A stretch of DNA of 64,000 nucleotides from NCBI RefSeq assembly GCF_025742995.1, contig NZ_JAOVQM010000002.1:62001-126000 (forward strand). Direction: 5' to 3'. The position numbers were made by a program, and so were the translations under genes. The DNA is from Paracholeplasma manati. GTDB lineage: Bacteria > Bacillota_I > Bacilli_A > Acholeplasmatales > UBA5453. Positions 61,550 to 64,000 of the stretch are shown here, one piece after another (within the stretch, counting starts at the first letter, position 1; each line of letters starts with the position of its first letter). The notes under the pieces are model-generated. The model worked only from the letters and a program-made list of their open reading frames with translations. It was not told where the DNA came from and ran no database searches.

Positions 61550-62794
61550 TTACTTCTTATTAACAAATACTTTTTTAAGGTTCGCGAATCTTGGTAGTCC
61601 ATCGACAAGCGGTGCTTTGTCATCGCCTTGGATGAGTGGTAATGCATAATCCACGAAATCTTGAGTTAAGCCTTTACCGTTTGGTAAAATCCATTCAGCA
61701 GGGACTTTCTTTTCTGTGTTCGCTGCTTTTGCAAGAGGCACTAATTTGTATTTAATCTTGTAAGGGTTTGAAGAGACTCTTTCGAATCCAACCATCTTGT
61801 CGGTTGTGCCCTTAACAGCGGCTCTAACGGCTTTAACACCAGCCATGTAAGCTTCTCTCACGTCTACTTTAGATGCTAAGTGAGCAGCACTTCTTTGTAG
61901 TAATGAGAATTCGATAGAACGTACTTTAACGTTGAGTTTTTCTTTGATTTGTTCAGCAAGAATGGACGCTGTACCACCCAATTGTGCATGTCCAAAGGAG
62001 TCTGTAGACAAGCTTGAGAAGTGTTCAGGGACATATTTACCATCTTTGTCTTTGATACCTTCGGAAACAACGATGATCGCTTTGGTCTTACGTTTAACAA
62101 CGTCTTCAACATCTTTGAAGAATTGGTCATAATCAAAGACCACTTCTGGTAGATAAATCAAATCTGGACCTTGGCCTTTAGATACAGCGAGTTGAGCTGC
62201 AGCGGTTAACCAACCGGCATTTCTACCCATCACTTCAACCACAGTCACCATTGGGGTGTTGTATACGGTTGCGTCATGATAAAGTTCCATTAATGTGGTT
62301 GCGACATATTTTGCAGCAGAACCATACCCTGGGCAGTGGTCAGTACCAAATAAGTCGTTATCGATGGTTTTAGGTACACCAACGACGTTGCAATCCCAAC
62401 CAGACTTCTTGAAATATTTAGAAATCTTGTTGCAGGTATCCATGGAGTCGTTACCGCCATTATAGAAGAAGTAACGGATGTTGTACTTCTTGAAGACTTC
62501 TAGTAATCTTTCATAATCACTTGGGTCTTTCTTCAATGGTTTGAGTTTGTAACGAACTGACCCAATCGCTGAGGATGGGGTGTTTTTAAGTAATTCAAGT
62601 TCGTATAAGTCTTCTTTGGAGATATCATAGAAGTTTTCATCTAGAATTCCTTTGATGCCATGTGCAGCGCCGTACACTGCAGTAATGTTTTCTTGTTTTA
62701 ATGCTTCGATAAATACACCAGCAGCACTTGCGTTAATTACGCTTGTAGGACCACCGGATTGACCAAGAATGGCCGCGCCTTTTAAATTTTTCAT
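61550..62794 (-). CDS. pfp: PPi-dependent 6-phosphofructokinase type
   Basis: Phosphorylates fructose 6-phosphate, here predicted with pyrophosphate as donor. The donor-site residues that discriminate ATP from PPi read GGNDSMD (Asp where ATP enzymes have the second Gly of GGDG) and PKTIDND (Lys where ATP enzymes have Gly in PGTIDND). VEVMGRNAGWLTA is the sugar-phosphate site. 414 residues, longer than bacterial ATP-PFK. PPi-PFK activity is known in Acholeplasma laidlawii. SD aaagga precedes the ATG. Divergent from pfkA. Confidence 0.92.
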   Translation of the reverse strand: MKNLKGAAILGQSGGPTSVINASAAGVFIEALKQENITAVYGAAHGIKGILDENFYDISKEDLYELELLKNTPSSAIGSVRYKLKPLKKDPSDYERLLEVFKKYNIRYFFYNGGNDSMDTCNKISKYFKKSGWDCNVVGVPKTIDNDLFGTDHCPGYGSAAKYVATTLMELYHDATVYNTPMVTVVEVMGRNAGWLTAAAQLAVSKGQGPDLIYLPEVVFDYDQFFKDVEDVVKRKTKAIIVVSEGIKDKDGKYVPEHFSSLSTDSFGHAQLGGTASILAEQIKEKLNVKVRSIEFSLLQRSAAHLASKVDVREAYMAGVKAVRAAVKGTTDKMVGFERVSSNPYKIKYKLVPLAKAANTEKKVPAEWILPNGKGLTQDFVDYALPLIQGDDKAPLVDGLPRFANLKKVFVNKK

Positions 62795-62829
62795 ATCTTT
62801 TGGTTCCTTTCGTTCAACTTTTCGATACT

Positions 62830-62838
62830 ATTCTATCA
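62830..62838 (-). promoter_or_regulatory. Extended -10 promoter candidate of the PPi-type PFK gene
   Basis: Minus strand TGATAGAAT, about 36 bases before the gene start; no clear -35. Confidence 0.4.
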
Positions 62839-62916
62839 CATATGATTTAAAAAAACTTGAAGAAAGCGATTTCGATGTTACTTTTGTAAAAAACACATAA
62901 ATTGAGGTAAAATTAG

Positions 62917-62925
62917 TGATATAAT
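62917..62925 (+). promoter_or_regulatory. Extended -10 promoter of pfkA
   Basis: TGATATAAT, 24 bases before the pfkA ATG, in the 155-base divergent gap. Confidence 0.65.
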
Positions 62926-62949
62926 AATGACGGTTTGAGGTGATGATAC

Positions 62950-63903
62950 ATGAAAATAGCAGTACTCACATCGGGTGGAGACGCCCCTGGGATGAACCCC
63001 GCCATTCGTGCGGTTGTCCGTGCAGGCATCAATAGTGGACATGAAGTTTATGCTGTCATGGATGGTTATGCCGGTTTGGTTAGCGGTTCGTTTGAAAAAA
63101 TGAGTCGAAAAAGCGTTTCAGAAATTCTCGCAAAAGGTGGGACCATCATTGGTACTGCCAGATTAAAAGAGTTTAATAAACTTGAAGTTCGTCAAAGAGC
63201 AATTAATAATATGAAAGAAGCTGGCATCGATGCTTTGGTCGCGATTGGTGGCGATGGAACTTACCGTGGGGCGAAAGCTTTAACGGAAATGGGGTTTCCT
63301 GTAGTCGGACTACCTGGCACCATCGACAACGATTTGGCTTGTACCGATTATACCATCGGTTTTCATACCGCATTAGAAACCATTGTCGATGCAATAGACA
63401 AAATTCGTGACACGTCTTCTTCACATCAACGATGCTCCATCGTTGAAGTCATGGGCAGATATTGTGGCGATTTGGCTGTATCCGCTGGTCTAAGTTGTGG
63501 TGCTGAATTCATTATCACACCAGAACATCCGATGAACAAAGATGAAATCATTGAACGTTTAAAAGTACATAAGAGTGAAGGACGTCGTAACGCGATTATT
63601 GTCATCACTGAAAATGTCTGCAACGTTCATGAATTTGCAGAAGAAATTACACAACAAAGTGGATTTGCATGCCGCGCTACTGTCTTAGGTTATGTCCAAA
63701 GAGGTGGTTCGCCATGTGCAGAAGATAGAATTTTGGCAGGACGCATGGGCGCTTACGCGGTAGATTTATTATCGCAAGGCATTTCAGGGGTAGCTGTCGG
63801 TATTCAAAACTCCAAAATGGTGCATTATACATTCGATGAAGTATTATCCACACCGAATGAATCGATGCAAGACATTTACGAACTTGCTGCGAAAATTCGC
63901 TAA
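62950..63903 (+). CDS. pfkA: ATP-dependent 6-phosphofructokinase
   Basis: Classic ATP-type PfkA. LTSGGDAPGMNPAIRA, GTYRGAKALTEMG after GGDG, LPGTIDNDLACTDYTIGFHTA (catalytic Asp and ATP-type Gly), VEVMGRYCGDLA and QRGGSP are intact. 317 residues, normal. SD ttgaggtgat precedes the ATG. Faces the PPi-type enzyme across the intergenic region; in many Firmicutes pyk follows pfkA, but the next frame here does not start like pyruvate kinase. Confidence 0.96.
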   Translation: MKIAVLTSGGDAPGMNPAIRAVVRAGINSGHEVYAVMDGYAGLVSGSFEKMSRKSVSEILAKGGTIIGTARLKEFNKLEVRQRAINNMKEAGIDALVAIGGDGTYRGAKALTEMGFPVVGLPGTIDNDLACTDYTIGFHTALETIVDAIDKIRDTSSSHQRCSIVEVMGRYCGDLAVSAGLSCGAEFIITPEHPMNKDEIIERLKVHKSEGRRNAIIVITENVCNVHEFAEEITQQSGFACRATVLGYVQRGGSPCAEDRILAGRMGAYAVDLLSQGISGVAVGIQNSKMVHYTFDEVLSTPNESMQDIYELAAKIR

Positions 63904-63920
63904 TCCTCTAGAGGTGATTT

Positions 63921-64000
63921 ATGACTATACATCAAACCTGCTTACCAATGGTCCACATGATAGCCTATAACGATACTAGACACTCAAAAAAGGTGCTTTT
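63921..64000 (+). CDS. Start of an unidentified gene, cut by the window edge
   Basis: ATG 63921 with SD gaggtgat just upstream, 17 bases after pfkA; the frame stays open to the end of the window (about 26 codons, beginning MTIHQTCLPMVHMIAY). Too short to identify. Confidence 0.5.
   Translation, partial: MTIHQTCLPMVHMIAYNDTRHSKKVL

Overview
The window looks like chromosomal backbone of an Acholeplasma-type mollicute or a close Firmicute relative. Coding is dense, A+T rich and organised in overlapping operons. Many genes end in TGA (for example the genes ending at 7132, 14809 and 37389) while Trp is written TGG, so the standard bacterial code is used; this excludes Mycoplasma/Spiroplasma-type decoding. 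A PPi-type phosphofructokinase, a GdpP-L9 fusion protein, many lipoproteins and no visible wall-synthesis genes fit Acholeplasmataceae. The assignment is inferred from gene content, not from a phylogenetic marker comparison. No rRNA, tRNA, CRISPR array, insertion sequence or prophage was seen.

Layout. 1-4430: str operon (rpsL, rpsG, fusA, tuf). 4431-7602: tatD, an HtrA-like lipoprotein protease, a membrane protein and a CinA-type amidohydrolase. 7603-8727: rpsF-ssb-rpsR behind a structured leader. 8727-12606: a GdpP (c-di-AMP phosphodiesterase) protein fused in frame to ribosomal protein L9, then dnaB. 12612-13643: a membrane protein and a Dps protein on the minus strand. 13742-17562: prfA-prmC-tsaC and a zinc-ribbon acyltransferase. 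17567-19983: minus-strand membrane protein and three small lipoproteins with thioredoxin-like, FMN-binding-like and rhodanese folds. 20154-23381: bipA, then rpiB-upp-DUF1146. 23368-32330: yigZ, a second acyltransferase, a GltS-like transporter, a CNNM/CorC protein, cca, pullulanase and YhaM. 32362-35284: a very large PrsA-like lipoprotein with a duplicated architecture. 35358-38785: walJ-like, rlmH, a HAD phosphatase, mscL and an alpha-toroid protein. 38787-45159: an aromatic amino acid operon (DAHP synthase, tyrA, aroB, aroA, chorismate mutase, aroE, aroC). 45158-50183: recG, plsX-rnc, dnaD-nth. 50251-55268: an HTH regulator with a damaged or unconventional start, and a heterodimeric ABC exporter behind a palindromic operator. 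55308-60421: an Ig-like surface protein, dnaE, an esterase. 60412-64000: a Ca2+/cation antiporter, a PPi-type PFK and an ATP-type PFK in divergent orientation, and the start of another gene.

The strongest candidate for an undescribed system is the leader of the aromatic operon (38787-38992). A 15-codon leader peptide with five consecutive Tyr codons is followed by four RNA segments that can form mutually exclusive hairpins and a strong intrinsic terminator, directly upstream of DAHP synthase and prephenate dehydrogenase. This reads as a complete ribosome-mediated tyrosine attenuator, a mechanism best known from enterobacteria, whereas low-GC Gram-positives mostly use T-boxes or TRAP. Other points of interest are the three-lipoprotein redox cassette, the tandem PrsA-like protein, the two PFK types sharing one intergenic region, several long palindromic operators, and a general use of extended -10 promoters (TGNTATAAT).
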